Source: Streptomyces sp. CB01249 (lineage in GTDB: Bacteria > Actinomycetota > Actinomycetes > Streptomycetales > Streptomycetaceae). Taken from it: a stretch of DNA of 64,000 nt. Position numbers and translations under genes: made by a program. The stretch is taken from NCBI RefSeq assembly GCF_001905735.1, contig NZ_LISW01000010.1, positions 264,591 to 328,590 of the forward strand, read 5' to 3'. The first letter of the stretch is position 1; each line of letters opens with the position of its first letter. The notes under the pieces are model-generated. The model saw only the letters and a program-made list of their open reading frames with translations. It was not told the origin of the DNA and made no database searches. Shown here in pieces: positions 10,070 through 18,600 of the stretch.

Positions 10070-10875
10070 GACGCCTCACGGATCGCGGTCCACCCGGCCG
10101 AGTTGAACGCGGCGTCCCCGGGAGCGACGATCTTCGGTTTGGCCTGCGTCTGCGTCTGGGACATCGCGCGGGCCAGTGCTTCCGGGCCCAGCTTCCAGTC
10201 CCCGTCCTTCCACTGCACGCCGACCAGCGTGCGTGTGTAGCTGCCGGACTCCTTGGCCATCTCACCGTTCTTCTGTGTAGCCCGGGCCAGCACCCACATG
10301 GAGATCTCGTCCCGCGTGGACTCGATGATCTTGTAGCCGACCACGTTGCTGCGCATGTACGCGCCGGCGGGCAGGGGACCTCCCGACGGTGCGCCCGTCG
10401 CCTTCTCGAAGTCGCGGTCCGGCTTTTCGGTGGTCTTCTTGATGTACTCGACCGCCACCGGCGCGTGGTCCTCCTGCGCGGCGTAGGAGTCGTAGAGCCG
10501 CATCTGCTCGTCGTACGTGCTCGTCTCCCCCTCGACCGCGCTGGTGTTGGCAGCGACCGCCATGGACACGGCGCCCTCGACGGTGTGCGGGAAGCCGACG
10601 GCACTGCCGTGGGCATCGGTGCGCTTGCCGCGCGTCAGCGACGCCCACCGCTCCGGCTCGGTCCAGTCGTCCGGCGGCGCGTACGTCGCGGCCGGAGAGG
10701 ACGACGCCGAAGCCGTAGGAGACGCCGCACTGGCCCCGCCCTTGGCGGGCGTCTCGGCGTCCTGGTCATCGCCGCCGGTGACCATGGCGTAGACGGTCAG
10801 CACCACCACGGCGACCAGGACCACGCCGGCAGCCCAGAGACCCTTGGAGGCCCCCGCCCCCCTTGCCCGCACCAT
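10066..10875 (-). CDS. Single-span membrane protein, VirB8-like
   Basis: The 269-residue product from the ATG at 10875 has a GGTGGGG ribosome site; a TTG 18 nt upstream is possible. It has one N-terminal membrane helix (GLWAAGVVLVAVVVLTVYAMV), an Ala/Ser/Pro linker (about 40-70), then a soluble extracytoplasmic domain containing WASLTRGKRTDAHGSAVGFP, GAYMRSNVVGYKII and TRTLVGVQWKDGDWKL. That pattern matches NTF2-fold VirB8/TcpC-like subunits that link the channel across the envelope. The assignment rests on topology and operon position more than on sequence identity. Confidence 0.5.
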   Translation of the reverse strand: MVRARGAGASKGLWAAGVVLVAVVVLTVYAMVTGGDDQDAETPAKGGASAASPTASASSSPAATYAPPDDWTEPERWASLTRGKRTDAHGSAVGFPHTVEGAVSMAVAANTSAVEGETSTYDEQMRLYDSYAAQEDHAPVAVEYIKKTTEKPDRDFEKATGAPSGGPLPAGAYMRSNVVGYKIIESTRDEISMWVLARATQKNGEMAKESGSYTRTLVGVQWKDGDWKLGPEALARAMSQTQTQAKPKIVAPGDAAFNSAGWTAIREAS

Positions 10876-10876
10876 C

Positions 10877-11185
10877 TCAGACCCCACCCGCAATACCGTT
10901 GAGGACGGCGATCACTACCCCGGCCAAAATCACCGCCGCAATCCCGCCGCCCATCCACTTGAACGGCTCCGACCCGCCACCGCCCCGGCTCTTGTCGGAG
11001 ACCGCCAACTTGAAGACGCCGTACCCGACACCGCCCGCCCCGGCCAGGACCACCAGCCACAGCCCGTACCCGAAGAGCGTCGCCACGGAGCTGTCCAGCC
11101 CGGGAATCGCCTTCGGCGTGGCCGGGGGAATCAAAGGGCCTTCGAGATCGCCATCGCCCTTACCGGCCAGTCTGAGCCAGTCCAT
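10877..11185 (-). CDS. Small two-span membrane protein of the conjugation operon
   Basis: The 102-residue protein has a short N-terminal stretch and two hydrophobic segments (ATLFGYGLWLVVLAGAGGVGYGVFKLAV and GGGIAAVILAGVVIAVLNGI) separated by a charged Gly-rich loop. Size and topology resemble the VirB2/VirB3-sized subunits of T4SS loci, such as a pilin-like or channel accessory protein, but there is no diagnostic motif. It ends 1 nt before the start of the VirB8-like gene and begins 1 nt after the end of the upstream gene. Confidence 0.6.
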   Translation of the reverse strand: MDWLRLAGKGDGDLEGPLIPPATPKAIPGLDSSVATLFGYGLWLVVLAGAGGVGYGVFKLAVSDKSRGGGGSEPFKWMGGGIAAVILAGVVIAVLNGIAGGV

Positions 11186-11186
11186 G

Positions 11187-11663
11187 TCAGTTTCCCTCCA
11201 TCGCGCGCCGGAGCTTGCGCCCGGCAGCCTGAACGTCCTTGAACTCCGCGGCTTCCGCCGGGCCCTTCACCGTGCGCAGGACGGGCAGGTAGGGCATCGT
11301 CGCCACTCCCGCCAGCCGGTTCTCCAGCGCGCGCACCAGGTACCGCGCATCCGCCACCGGCCGGACCGGGGCGTCCGCCACCAGCACCAGCCACGGCCTC
11401 GGCAGGGGCCCCCAGCGAAGCAGCATGTTCTCGACGCCCGTCGCCCCGTACACCGTGGTGTCCGCCAGCAGCACCGGCTGTGCGCCCATCGGCAACGATT
11501 CCCCCGGCCTGAGCACCCGTGCGCGCGTTCCGCCGGAGCCGTCATCGAGCAGCCAGGTGACGGTCGCCTCCGCGATGCCGTACCCATGAACAGGAATCAG
11601 CCCATAGCTGAACCCAACTGCCTCTTCATTTACGGGATTTGCCGTTTCCGACAGAGCAGTCAT
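11187..11663 (-). CDS. Conserved-looking protein, first gene of the conjugation operon
   Basis: The protein is 158 residues from the ATG at 11663, preceded by GGGGGAG. It has no signal peptide or membrane helix. Segments such as VTWLLDDGSGGTRARVLRPGE, MLLRWGPLPRPWLVLVADAP and RAAGRKLRRAMEGN suggest a small soluble alpha/beta protein with a basic C-terminus. I do not recognise it. As the promoter-proximal gene of eight or nine tightly packed conjugation genes it may be a regulatory or accessory factor. Confidence 0.6.
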   Translation of the reverse strand: MTALSETANPVNEEAVGFSYGLIPVHGYGIAEATVTWLLDDGSGGTRARVLRPGESLPMGAQPVLLADTTVYGATGVENMLLRWGPLPRPWLVLVADAPVRPVADARYLVRALENRLAGVATMPYLPVLRTVKGPAEAAEFKDVQAAGRKLRRAMEGN

Positions 11664-12078
11664 CCCGCAACTCCCCCCTGCGTGCGTGAATCCGTAGCGG
11701 TCTCGCAACCGCACGACCACTGAGGGTAGCGTGTATCTCTGCAAACGGTTATGCAGATTCGGCACACCCGGAAGGACTGCCCACAGGTGTCACCACCACC
11801 AGCGAGAAGAACGCGCAAACTGCCCGATAGTTCCGGATAGCACGTCAACACGGGTTGTCGCGACACTGGTTACGCACCTCGCCAGTACACGCCGACATCG
11901 GAAAGAATCTAGAAATCGACATTCTCATCACCGACCCGCCAGGGTCTACCCGATAGTGGCTCGGTGTTTCAATACGCAAAACAGCGCAATCGGACTTGTT
12001 TGACCCGCCTGACCCGGGCCGCTCCGCGCCGCCCTGAACGACCACAAGCGGGCAGCATCATGCGTACGGGGGAACGGG
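11664..12078. promoter_or_regulatory. Divergent promoter region of the conjugation module
   Basis: This 415-bp non-coding region separates the leftward conjugation operon from the rightward cell-wall hydrolase and is less GC-rich than its flanks, so both promoters should lie here. The only clear structure is the inverted repeat at 11738-11757. I could not fix convincing -35/-10 boxes. Confidence 0.5.
11738..11757. promoter_or_regulatory. Inverted repeat, candidate operator
   Basis: TCTGCA and TGCAGA form perfect 6-bp arms around the 8-nt spacer aacggtta. It lies about 75 bp upstream of the first conjugation gene, a place where a transfer repressor could bind. No cognate regulator is visible. 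Confidence 0.35.
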
Positions 12079-13140
12079 ATGAAGGTCTTGATCGGGGCGG
12101 TCGCCGCAGTCGCGGGCCTGCTCCTGGTCGCGGTCATGAGCCTGGTGACCATAGTTCTGACGGACGACAACGCCAAGGCCAGCGAGACGACGGGCGGCGA
12201 AGGTCTCCACGGGGTGCCCGAGGAGTTCCGCACCTGGATCCTCAAGGCCGACGCGGCCTGCGACGAGCCCGCCCTCACCCCGGCCCTGCTGGCTGCCCAG
12301 CTCTACCAGGAGTCGAAGTTCAAGACTTCCAAGGATGAGGCCACATCCGAGGCCGGAGCGATGGGCCCCGCCCAGTTCCTGCTCGGCACGTTCGCCACCT
12401 GGGGCCGCGACGACGACGGCAACGGCGAAACCTCCCTCTGGGACATCGGAGACGCCGTCATGGCTCAGGGCCGCATGATGTGCTCCCTCCTCAAAACCGC
12501 GAAGAACTCCGGCATCAACGACGACATCCGCCGCCTCGCCCTCGCCGGCTACAACGCCGGCTGGGGCCGGGTCATCGAGTTCGGCGGCGTACCCCCCGAG
12601 GATTGGTCGAAGGGGGAGACCTACCACTACGTCGAGATCATCATGTCGACGATGCACCGGTACGAGGGCCCGGCCCTCCTGGAGGTCTCCGGCTCCGGCT
12701 TCGGCGCGAAGGCCCTGCGCCGGGCCTCCACCCAGCTCGGCACCCCCTACTCCTACGGCGGAGGCAGCCCGGCCGGGCCCTCCACCGGCAGCTGCGACGG
12801 CACCAACGGCTACCTCAACGGGCGGTGCTCCGCCTCCGTGACCGCGGGCTACGACTGCTCCTCGCTCGTCCAGTACGCCTACTGGCCCACGACGCACCTC
12901 CCGCGCACCGCAGCCGCCCAGTACGGGGCGACGTCGAACCACCCCGTCGCCCGCTCGCAGCTCAAGCCGGGCGACCTGCTGTTCTGGTCACACGGCTCCA
13001 GCAGCTCCATCTACCACGTCGCCATCTACGCCGGCGATGGCAACGTCCTCCACGCCCCCCGCACCGGCCGCGACGTCTCCATCGCACCCCTGACCTCCGC
13101 CATGCCGGAGAAGGACTATGCCGGAGCCACCCGTCCCTGA
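12079..13140 (+). CDS. Peptidoglycan hydrolase: lytic transglycosylase plus NlpC/P60
   Basis: The 353-residue protein has an N-terminal membrane anchor (VLIGAVAAVAGLLLVAVMSLVTIVL). Next comes an SLT-type transglycosylase domain (AAQLYQESKFKTS with the likely catalytic Glu, then SEAGAMGPAQFLLGTF and ALAGYNAGWGRV). A C-terminal NlpC/P60 endopeptidase follows, with catalytic Cys in GYDCSSLVQYAYW and His in YHVAIYAGDG. Such two-domain enzymes (VirB1/TcpG type) open the cell wall locally for the conjugation channel. The ATG at 12079 follows a GGGGGAACGGG site. It is transcribed divergently from the other transfer genes. Confidence 0.9.
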   Translation: MKVLIGAVAAVAGLLLVAVMSLVTIVLTDDNAKASETTGGEGLHGVPEEFRTWILKADAACDEPALTPALLAAQLYQESKFKTSKDEATSEAGAMGPAQFLLGTFATWGRDDDGNGETSLWDIGDAVMAQGRMMCSLLKTAKNSGINDDIRRLALAGYNAGWGRVIEFGGVPPEDWSKGETYHYVEIIMSTMHRYEGPALLEVSGSGFGAKALRRASTQLGTPYSYGGGSPAGPSTGSCDGTNGYLNGRCSASVTAGYDCSSLVQYAYWPTTHLPRTAAAQYGATSNHPVARSQLKPGDLLFWSHGSSSSIYHVAIYAGDGNVLHAPRTGRDVSIAPLTSAMPEKDYAGATRP

Positions 13141-13282
13141 ACCGAAAACGACCCGAGCGGAGTTCAGGCGAGCGAGCGTGTCAGTTGTTCGGTGCTCGTC
13201 CGTCCACCGCAGAAGACGCCGCTCGACAGACAGCGCACGGCCCTCCGTGTACCCCCGCCGGGTCAGGCATACGGACCGCCGA

Positions 13283-14419
13283 CTACTTCTTTTTGCCCCG
13301 TGCGGGACCGGTAGTCTGACCGCGAGTGCTTGCCGCAGCCACGGCAGGCGCAGTTGCCTTCGCCGGCTTAGGGCCGCCGCTGGTCGATGTCGCCCGAGCC
13401 GCTGTCGTGTTCACCGCAACCCGCGACTTCGTCGCCGGACCAAGCGGCTTCCGCAGGGCATCGGTAGCAGCACGGACCAACCGCCCGCTCAGCGGGCTCC
13501 GGTCCCCCTCCCGCCACGACGGCTCCTCCCGCAGACGCACCAGGTACGTCTCGACCAGACTGCCCTCCTGCTCCGTGTGGGCCATCCGTGCGGCAATCAG
13601 GGGCCACTGCCGGGAGGCGACCAGCAGGTCCGCCTCGCGCTCCATGCCCGGCATCGCCTCACGCACCATCCGTGCGAAGCGCCCGTTCTCCGACGGTGCG
13701 ATGGCCAGCTGCCGAAGGGCGCGCTCCCGGTCGGACAGATCCAGGTCCTTGGGAATTTCCAAGCCGGTCGTCAGCGGGCCGTACGAAAGCATCGCGTCCC
13801 AGCTCGTCGTCGGCACCGAAGCGGCCGCGAGGACTTTGCCCACGGCCTGGTCGACGCCCGTGCCCTCCTCGTACGCGGAGGAAAGGATCGCCCGGACGTC
13901 GACGCCGCGCTCGTGCAGCTTCGCCATCGTCGCCGCCATTTCCGGCCACGCCGGAGAGGCGAGAATCGCCTCGCGCACCGGGCCCGCCGGCATCGTCACC
14001 CGTAGCATCGCAGCCCATGGATCGGTGCCCTCACGGGCAATGCGCTGGACGTTCGCCACGACCGCCTCGCGCACCGTCACCGTGATCTCGCCCAAGCGCG
14101 GGAGCATGGCCTCCAGGTCCACCCCCGCATCACGCAGCGCCATGAGCTGCTGTGCGAGCTGCGGCCAGTCCCCTCCCTCAACGAGTGCCGTGTCGATGTC
14201 CGGCGGCAGGAACCTCCTCATCTCCTCCTGCGCCTCCACCGACGCCTTCTCAGCAACCGTCAGTTCGGACTCCCGCCCCGCCTTCTTCTGCTGCTCCCGC
14301 CGCACCGCGTCCGCAATGGCCATGACCAGTCGATAAACCATCACCGACGTCTGCACCGCCTCGCCAACCGCCGCTACAAAAGCCTCCGATGCCAGCTCAT
14401 CGGGCGTAGGTGTCGCCAT
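13283..14419 (-). CDS. Helical protein of unknown function in the conjugation module
   Basis: The 378-residue protein is predominantly helical. Repeated hydrophobic/charged segments include AFVAAVGEAVQTSVMVYRLVMAIADAV, WPQLAQQLMALRDAGVDLEAML and WPEMAATMAKLHERGVDVRAIL. The last two look like an internal repeat of W-P-x-x-A-x-x-x-x-x-L-x-x-x-G-V-D. The C-terminal 60 residues are an Ala/Thr/Lys tail ending GKKK, probably disordered and nucleic-acid-contacting. I do not recognise the family. It may be a mobile-element accessory protein, since it adjoins the wall hydrolase convergently. Confidence 0.6.
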   Translation of the reverse strand: MATPTPDELASEAFVAAVGEAVQTSVMVYRLVMAIADAVRREQQKKAGRESELTVAEKASVEAQEEMRRFLPPDIDTALVEGGDWPQLAQQLMALRDAGVDLEAMLPRLGEITVTVREAVVANVQRIAREGTDPWAAMLRVTMPAGPVREAILASPAWPEMAATMAKLHERGVDVRAILSSAYEEGTGVDQAVGKVLAAASVPTTSWDAMLSYGPLTTGLEIPKDLDLSDRERALRQLAIAPSENGRFARMVREAMPGMEREADLLVASRQWPLIAARMAHTEQEGSLVETYLVRLREEPSWREGDRSPLSGRLVRAATDALRKPLGPATKSRVAVNTTAARATSTSGGPKPAKATAPAVAAASTRGQTTGPARGKKK

Positions 14420-14785
14420 GCTCCGCTCCCCTCGTCACCGGGGCCTCCTCGGCCTCCTGCTCAGCTCGTCCCCCGGCATCCGACTTCTCGGCCCCGGCCC
14501 ACCCGCCTGACGGACAGCACCGGCCGGACCGATGTCCCCTGTGGATGTTGATGGCGACGCCGCCGGGGCGGATGCCGCCGACTCTCGGTGCCGTTGCCCC
14601 CGTCCAGACGCAATGTAAGCACTTCAGCCACCGAGTCCGCTGGCCCCAACTCCCGGTGGGCAGCGACGAACGCCAACACCTCCGCCGGTTCTTCCCTCCG
14701 CGACCAGGCGCTTACGCGACGCGGACCACCGGGATTCATATCGGCCGCAACCGGACCGTACAGGCGCTGAAGCAGCCCGCACGTG
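14420..14785. other. Junction between the conjugation and biosynthetic modules
   Basis: About 370 bp without a convincing gene. It must carry the promoter of the leftward gene starting at 14419 and the end of the DUF1772 transcript. I see no insertion-sequence ends or obvious direct repeats marking the junction. Confidence 0.5.
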
Positions 14786-15319
14786 TCAGCCGCGGGCCCG
14801 CAGCGTGAGCGCGCGGCCCAGGCACGCCAGGGCTGCCGTGCAGGCCAGGGTGCGGGCGGCGTTGGCCGGGGTCCAGGCGCCGCGGAAGCGGTCGCGGATC
14901 AGGGCGAGTTCGGGGCCCGACGCCTCCGCGGTCAGCTGGGCGAGCCGGCGGTTGAGGGGGATGTTGACCTTCATCGTGACGGCGACGGCCGCCGAGTAGA
15001 GGGCGAGGGCGGCCCAGGTCCAGCGGGCGGCGCGGGTGTGGCCGAGGCGGCGCAGGGAGACGCCGGAGACCCCGGTGGCCAGGAACGCGCCGAAGAAGAC
15101 GAGCCCGAAGAACCCGTTCTCGATGGCGTCGTTGATGTGGCCCATGGCGCTCGCGAAGGCCGCGTCGTCGGTGCGGTCGAGCCCGGGCATGACGGACACG
15201 TCGAACGCGAAGTACAGCCCCGCGCTCAGCCCCATCGCGATGGTGGCCGCGTACAGCGAGGCTTCGGTGCGTCCGCCCGGCCGGGCCGGGAGGGAGGTGG
15301 TCGGCGCGATGGCGGTCAT
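14786..15319 (-). CDS. DUF1772 (anthrone-oxygenase-like) membrane protein
   Basis: The 177-residue protein has four predicted membrane helices (about 20-42, 76-98, 100-120, 150-170). Features typical of the DUF1772/anthrone oxygenase-like family include SAGLYFAFDVSVMPGL, ENGFFGLVFFGAF, TMKVNIPLNRRLA and RDRFRGAWTPANAART. Some relatives oxidise anthrones to anthraquinones without cofactors, which would suit an aromatic polyketide, but many members have no assigned function. Its start overlaps the hemerythrin gene by 4 nt, so the two are co-translated. Confidence 0.7.
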   Translation of the reverse strand: MTAIAPTTSLPARPGGRTEASLYAATIAMGLSAGLYFAFDVSVMPGLDRTDDAAFASAMGHINDAIENGFFGLVFFGAFLATGVSGVSLRRLGHTRAARWTWAALALYSAAVAVTMKVNIPLNRRLAQLTAEASGPELALIRDRFRGAWTPANAARTLACTAALACLGRALTLRARG

Positions 15320-15984
15320 GGCTTCTCCTCGGCGGTGCGCAGTACGGGGGCGAGCAGGCGTTCGTAGCGGCGGCGCAGCACCGTCCGGCCGAGCAGCCGT
15401 ACCGGTGGCGGGATGGTGGCGGCGACGTGGGCCGCGGAGGCCGGGTCCGCCCCGTCGAACATCCAGGGCTGGAGGCGGGCGAGCACACCGGGCGGCGCGG
15501 TCCGCAGCAACCGCCGTTCCACGGACGCGTAGCGCGAGGCGCCGAGCGCGGTGAAGGCGGGGAAGGCGATGCGCTCCTCGGCGGCGAGGTGGTCGCGCAG
15601 GACGGCGGCGAAGGCGTCGGCCGCGGGGCGCAGCGCCCCGGGGTCGGCGCCCGGGCGGAGCGCGGCGTCGACGGCGTCCATCGCCGCGTCGAGGCGCTGG
15701 TGGTCGCCGTCGATGGCATCGGCGGCCTGTGCGAAGCCGGGGACGGCGCTCCGGAGTTCGGGCCAGAGGACGGCGTCCTCGCTGTGGTGGTGCCAGTCGA
15801 TCACCTCGCGCAGGCTGTGCCACCAGGTGACCGTTCCGCCGGTGCGGGCGCCGGGCCCGGAGCGTGCGACGGCCACGAGGCGGGCGGCGTCGCGGCGCAT
15901 CGCGATGTGCATCAGCGCGAATCCGTGGAAGTGCCCGGGCAGCGACGGGAGGTGTTCGCTCGTCATCGGTTCGGTACCGGTCAT
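15316..15984 (-). CDS. Hemerythrin HHE-domain protein
   Basis: The 222-residue protein carries the expected metal-ligand pattern: HGFALMHIAMRRDA near the N-terminus, WHHHSEDAVLWPEL, DGDHQRLDAAM and LRDHLAAEERIAFPAF. These form a di-iron four-helix bundle that binds oxygen or senses redox or nitric oxide. The C-terminal 60 residues (about 160-222) extend beyond the bundle. It overlaps the DUF1772 gene by 4 nt, suggesting joint redox work. A link to polyketide tailoring is only inferred from location. Confidence 0.8.
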   Translation of the reverse strand: MTGTEPMTSEHLPSLPGHFHGFALMHIAMRRDAARLVAVARSGPGARTGGTVTWWHSLREVIDWHHHSEDAVLWPELRSAVPGFAQAADAIDGDHQRLDAAMDAVDAALRPGADPGALRPAADAFAAVLRDHLAAEERIAFPAFTALGASRYASVERRLLRTAPPGVLARLQPWMFDGADPASAAHVAATIPPPVRLLGRTVLRRRYERLLAPVLRTAEEKP

Positions 15985-16069
15985 GGTGCCTCCTCACACG
16001 AGGGGGTACGGGGACAGGGACGGGCGGCCGCGGTGGTGCGGCCGCCCGTCCCACGGGTCCCGGTGTCGG

Positions 16070-16879
16070 TCAGGCGTTCCAGACACCGCTGGCGGCGGCG
16101 TCCCGGGCGAAGTCGGCGAAGTCCTTCGGCTTGCGGCCGGTGGCCTCCTCGACCCCGTGCACGAGGTGGGCGTTGCGGCCGTCGAGGATCAGCCCGAACA
16201 GGTCGGCGAACTCGACGGGCAGCCCGTTCTCCGCCAGGGCCTGGCGGTACTCGTCCACGCTGACGGGGATGTACGTGATGGTGCGGCCGGTCGCCTTGCC
16301 CAGCTCCTGGGCGATGTCGCCGAAGCTGAGCAGACGCGGGCCGGACAGCTCGTACGTCTTGCCGATGTGCTTGTCGTCGGTGAGCGCGGCGACGGCGACG
16401 TCCGCGATGTCGTCGGCGTCCACGAAGGGCTCCACCGCGTCCCCGGTCGGCAGGACGATCTCGCCGGCCATGACCAGGTCGTGGAAGAAGCTCTCGCTGA
16501 AGTTCTGGTTGAACCAGCTGGCGCGGACGACGGTCCAGTCCGCGCCCGACTCCTTCACCTTGTCCTCGCTGATGACCGCGCCCTCCTCGCCGCGCCCGGA
16601 CAGCAGCACCAGGCGGCGCGCCCCCTTGGCGACGGCGGCCTTCGCGAACGCGCCGACGGTCTCGGCGGCCCCCGGGAAGGCGAGGTCGGGGTAGTAGGTG
16701 ATGTAGACGGCGCTCACCCCGTCGAGGGCGGCGTCCCAGGTCGCGGGGTCCTCCCAGACGAAGGGGGGCGTGCCGGAGCGCGATCCGATGCGTACGGGGA
16801 GCCCTTTGGCGGACAGCCGATCGGCGACCCGCCGCCCGGTCTTGCCCGTGCCGCCGATCACTAGGGTCGTGTTCGTCAT
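16070..16879 (-). CDS. NmrA-like NAD(P)-binding reductase
   Basis: The 269-residue product has the dinucleotide-binding motif VIGGTGKTGRRVADRL at the N-terminus and family features VYITYYPDLAFPGA, VLLSGRGEEGAV, WTVVRASWFNQNFSE and PTGDAVEPFVDADDIADVA. NmrA-like atypical short-chain proteins act either as reductases or as NADP sensors. I start at the ATG at 16879; an in-frame ATG at 16936 lacks a ribosome site and adds a threonine-rich leader. A second NmrA-like protein lies at 61135-62001. Confidence 0.8.
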   Translation of the reverse strand: MTNTTLVIGGTGKTGRRVADRLSAKGLPVRIGSRSGTPPFVWEDPATWDAALDGVSAVYITYYPDLAFPGAAETVGAFAKAAVAKGARRLVLLSGRGEEGAVISEDKVKESGADWTVVRASWFNQNFSESFFHDLVMAGEIVLPTGDAVEPFVDADDIADVAVAALTDDKHIGKTYELSGPRLLSFGDIAQELGKATGRTITYIPVSVDEYRQALAENGLPVEFADLFGLILDGRNAHLVHGVEEATGRKPKDFADFARDAAASGVWNA

Positions 16880-17148
16880 GTTCGTCCCGTCTGTCGTGGC
16901 CTGCGTGGTGGTGTGGTGCTCGTCGTTACTCGTCATGAGGGAGTGGGCGCGTGCGGAGGGTCATGGGGGTCCGCACGGTGGCGGCGGTGGCGGCGCTCTC
17001 CGGTGGGGGGTGACTGCGGAAGGACCGTCGGGTACGGCCTTCATCCGCAGCGTAGGCAGCCCCTCGCCGCACGAGCCACGTCACCGGGCCTCGTCTCTAG
17101 CGGTTCTCCAGGGGGTCTCTGGGCGATCACCTCGTACGGCTGTGGGGG

Positions 17149-18600
17149 TCAGTAGCGGTAGTGATCGGGCTTGTACGGGCCGTCGACCTCGACTCCGATG
17201 TACGAAGCCTGCTCCGGGCGAAGGGTCGTCAGCTTGACGCCGAGGGCGTCGAGGTGGAGACGGGCGACCTTCTCGTCCAGGTGCTTGGGCAGCACGTAGA
17301 CGTCGGTCGGGTACTCCTCCGGCTTCGTGAACAGCTCGATCTGGGCCAGCGTCTGGTCCGCGAACGAGTTGGACATCACGAACGACGGGTGGCCGGTCGC
17401 GTTGCCCAGGTTCAGCAGACGCCCCTCGGAGAGCACGATGAGGACCTTGCCCTCCGGGAACGTCCAGGTGTGGACCTGCGGCTTGACCTCGTCCTTGACG
17501 ATGCCGTCGATCCTCGCCAGACCGGCCATGTCGATCTCGTTGTCGAAGTGACCGATGTTCCCGACGATGGCCTGGTGCTTCATCCTGGCCATGTCCGAGG
17601 CCATGATGATGTCCTTGTTGCCCGTCGTCGTGACGAAGATGTCGGCCTGCTCCACCACGTCATCGAGCGTGGCGACCTGGTAGCCGTCCATCGCCGCCTG
17701 CAACGCGCAGATCGGGTCGATCTCCGTGATGATCACCCGGGCACCCTGGCCGCGCAGCGACTCCGCACAGCCCTTGCCCACATCGCCGTAACCGCAGACC
17801 ACGGCGGTCTTGCCGCCGATCAGCACGTCGGTGGCGCGGTTGATGCCGTCCACCAGCGAGTGGCGGCAGCCGTACTTGTTGTCGAACTTCGACTTCGTCA
17901 CCGCGTCGTTCACATTGATCGCCGGGAACAACAGGCTTCCGTCGCGGTGCATCTCGTACAGGCGGTGGACACCGGTCGTGGTCTCCTCCGTGACGCCACG
18001 GATCTCGGAGGCCAGCTGCGTCCACTTCTGCGGCGACTCTCCGAGCGTGCGGTTCAGCAGCGTCAGGATGTACGCGTACTCCTCACTGTCCGCCGTCGCC
18101 GGATCCGGAGCCGCACCCGCCTTCTCGAACTCGACGCCCTTGTGCACCAGGAGCGTGGCGTCACCACCGTCGTCCAGGATCATGTTCGGACCACCGGTCG
18201 GCGTGTTCGGCCAGGTCAGCGCCTGCTCCGTGCACCACCAGTACTCCTCCAGCGACTCACCCTTCCAGGCGAACACCGGCACACCCGCCGGCGCCTCGGG
18301 GGTGCCCTTCGGACCGACCGCGATCGCGGCGGCCGCGTGGTCCTGGGTCGAGAAGATGTTGCAGGACGCCCAGCGCACCTGCGCACCCAGCGCGACCAGC
18401 GTCTCGATCAGCACCGCCGTCTGCACGGTCATGTGCAGCGAACCGGTGATGCGGGCACCGGCCAGCGGCTGCGCTGCGGCGTACTCCTTGCGGATCGACA
18501 TCAGGCCGGGCATCTCGTGCTCGGCCAGGGTGATCTCCTTGCGCCCGAAAGCGGCGAGGGAGAGGTCGGCGACCTTGAAATCGATGGTCTCAACTGGCAT
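17149..18600 (-). CDS. ahcY: S-adenosylhomocysteine hydrolase
   Basis: The 483-residue enzyme splits S-adenosylhomocysteine into homocysteine and adenosine, relieving product inhibition of methyltransferases. Diagnostic segments are ARITGSLHMTVQTAVLIETL, ASCNIFSTQDHAAAAIA, the NAD site VVCGYGDVGKGCAESLRGQG, VTTTGNKDIIM, VGNIGHFDNEIDM and the C-terminal PDHYRY. Length and motifs are complete, so it should be active. It is the last gene of the methyl-cycle operon and overlaps metF by 11 nt. A separate housekeeping copy would be expected on the chromosome. Confidence 0.97.
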   Translation of the reverse strand: MPVETIDFKVADLSLAAFGRKEITLAEHEMPGLMSIRKEYAAAQPLAGARITGSLHMTVQTAVLIETLVALGAQVRWASCNIFSTQDHAAAAIAVGPKGTPEAPAGVPVFAWKGESLEEYWWCTEQALTWPNTPTGGPNMILDDGGDATLLVHKGVEFEKAGAAPDPATADSEEYAYILTLLNRTLGESPQKWTQLASEIRGVTEETTTGVHRLYEMHRDGSLLFPAINVNDAVTKSKFDNKYGCRHSLVDGINRATDVLIGGKTAVVCGYGDVGKGCAESLRGQGARVIITEIDPICALQAAMDGYQVATLDDVVEQADIFVTTTGNKDIIMASDMARMKHQAIVGNIGHFDNEIDMAGLARIDGIVKDEVKPQVHTWTFPEGKVLIVLSEGRLLNLGNATGHPSFVMSNSFADQTLAQIELFTKPEEYPTDVYVLPKHLDEKVARLHLDALGVKLTTLRPEQASYIGVEVDGPYKPDHYRY

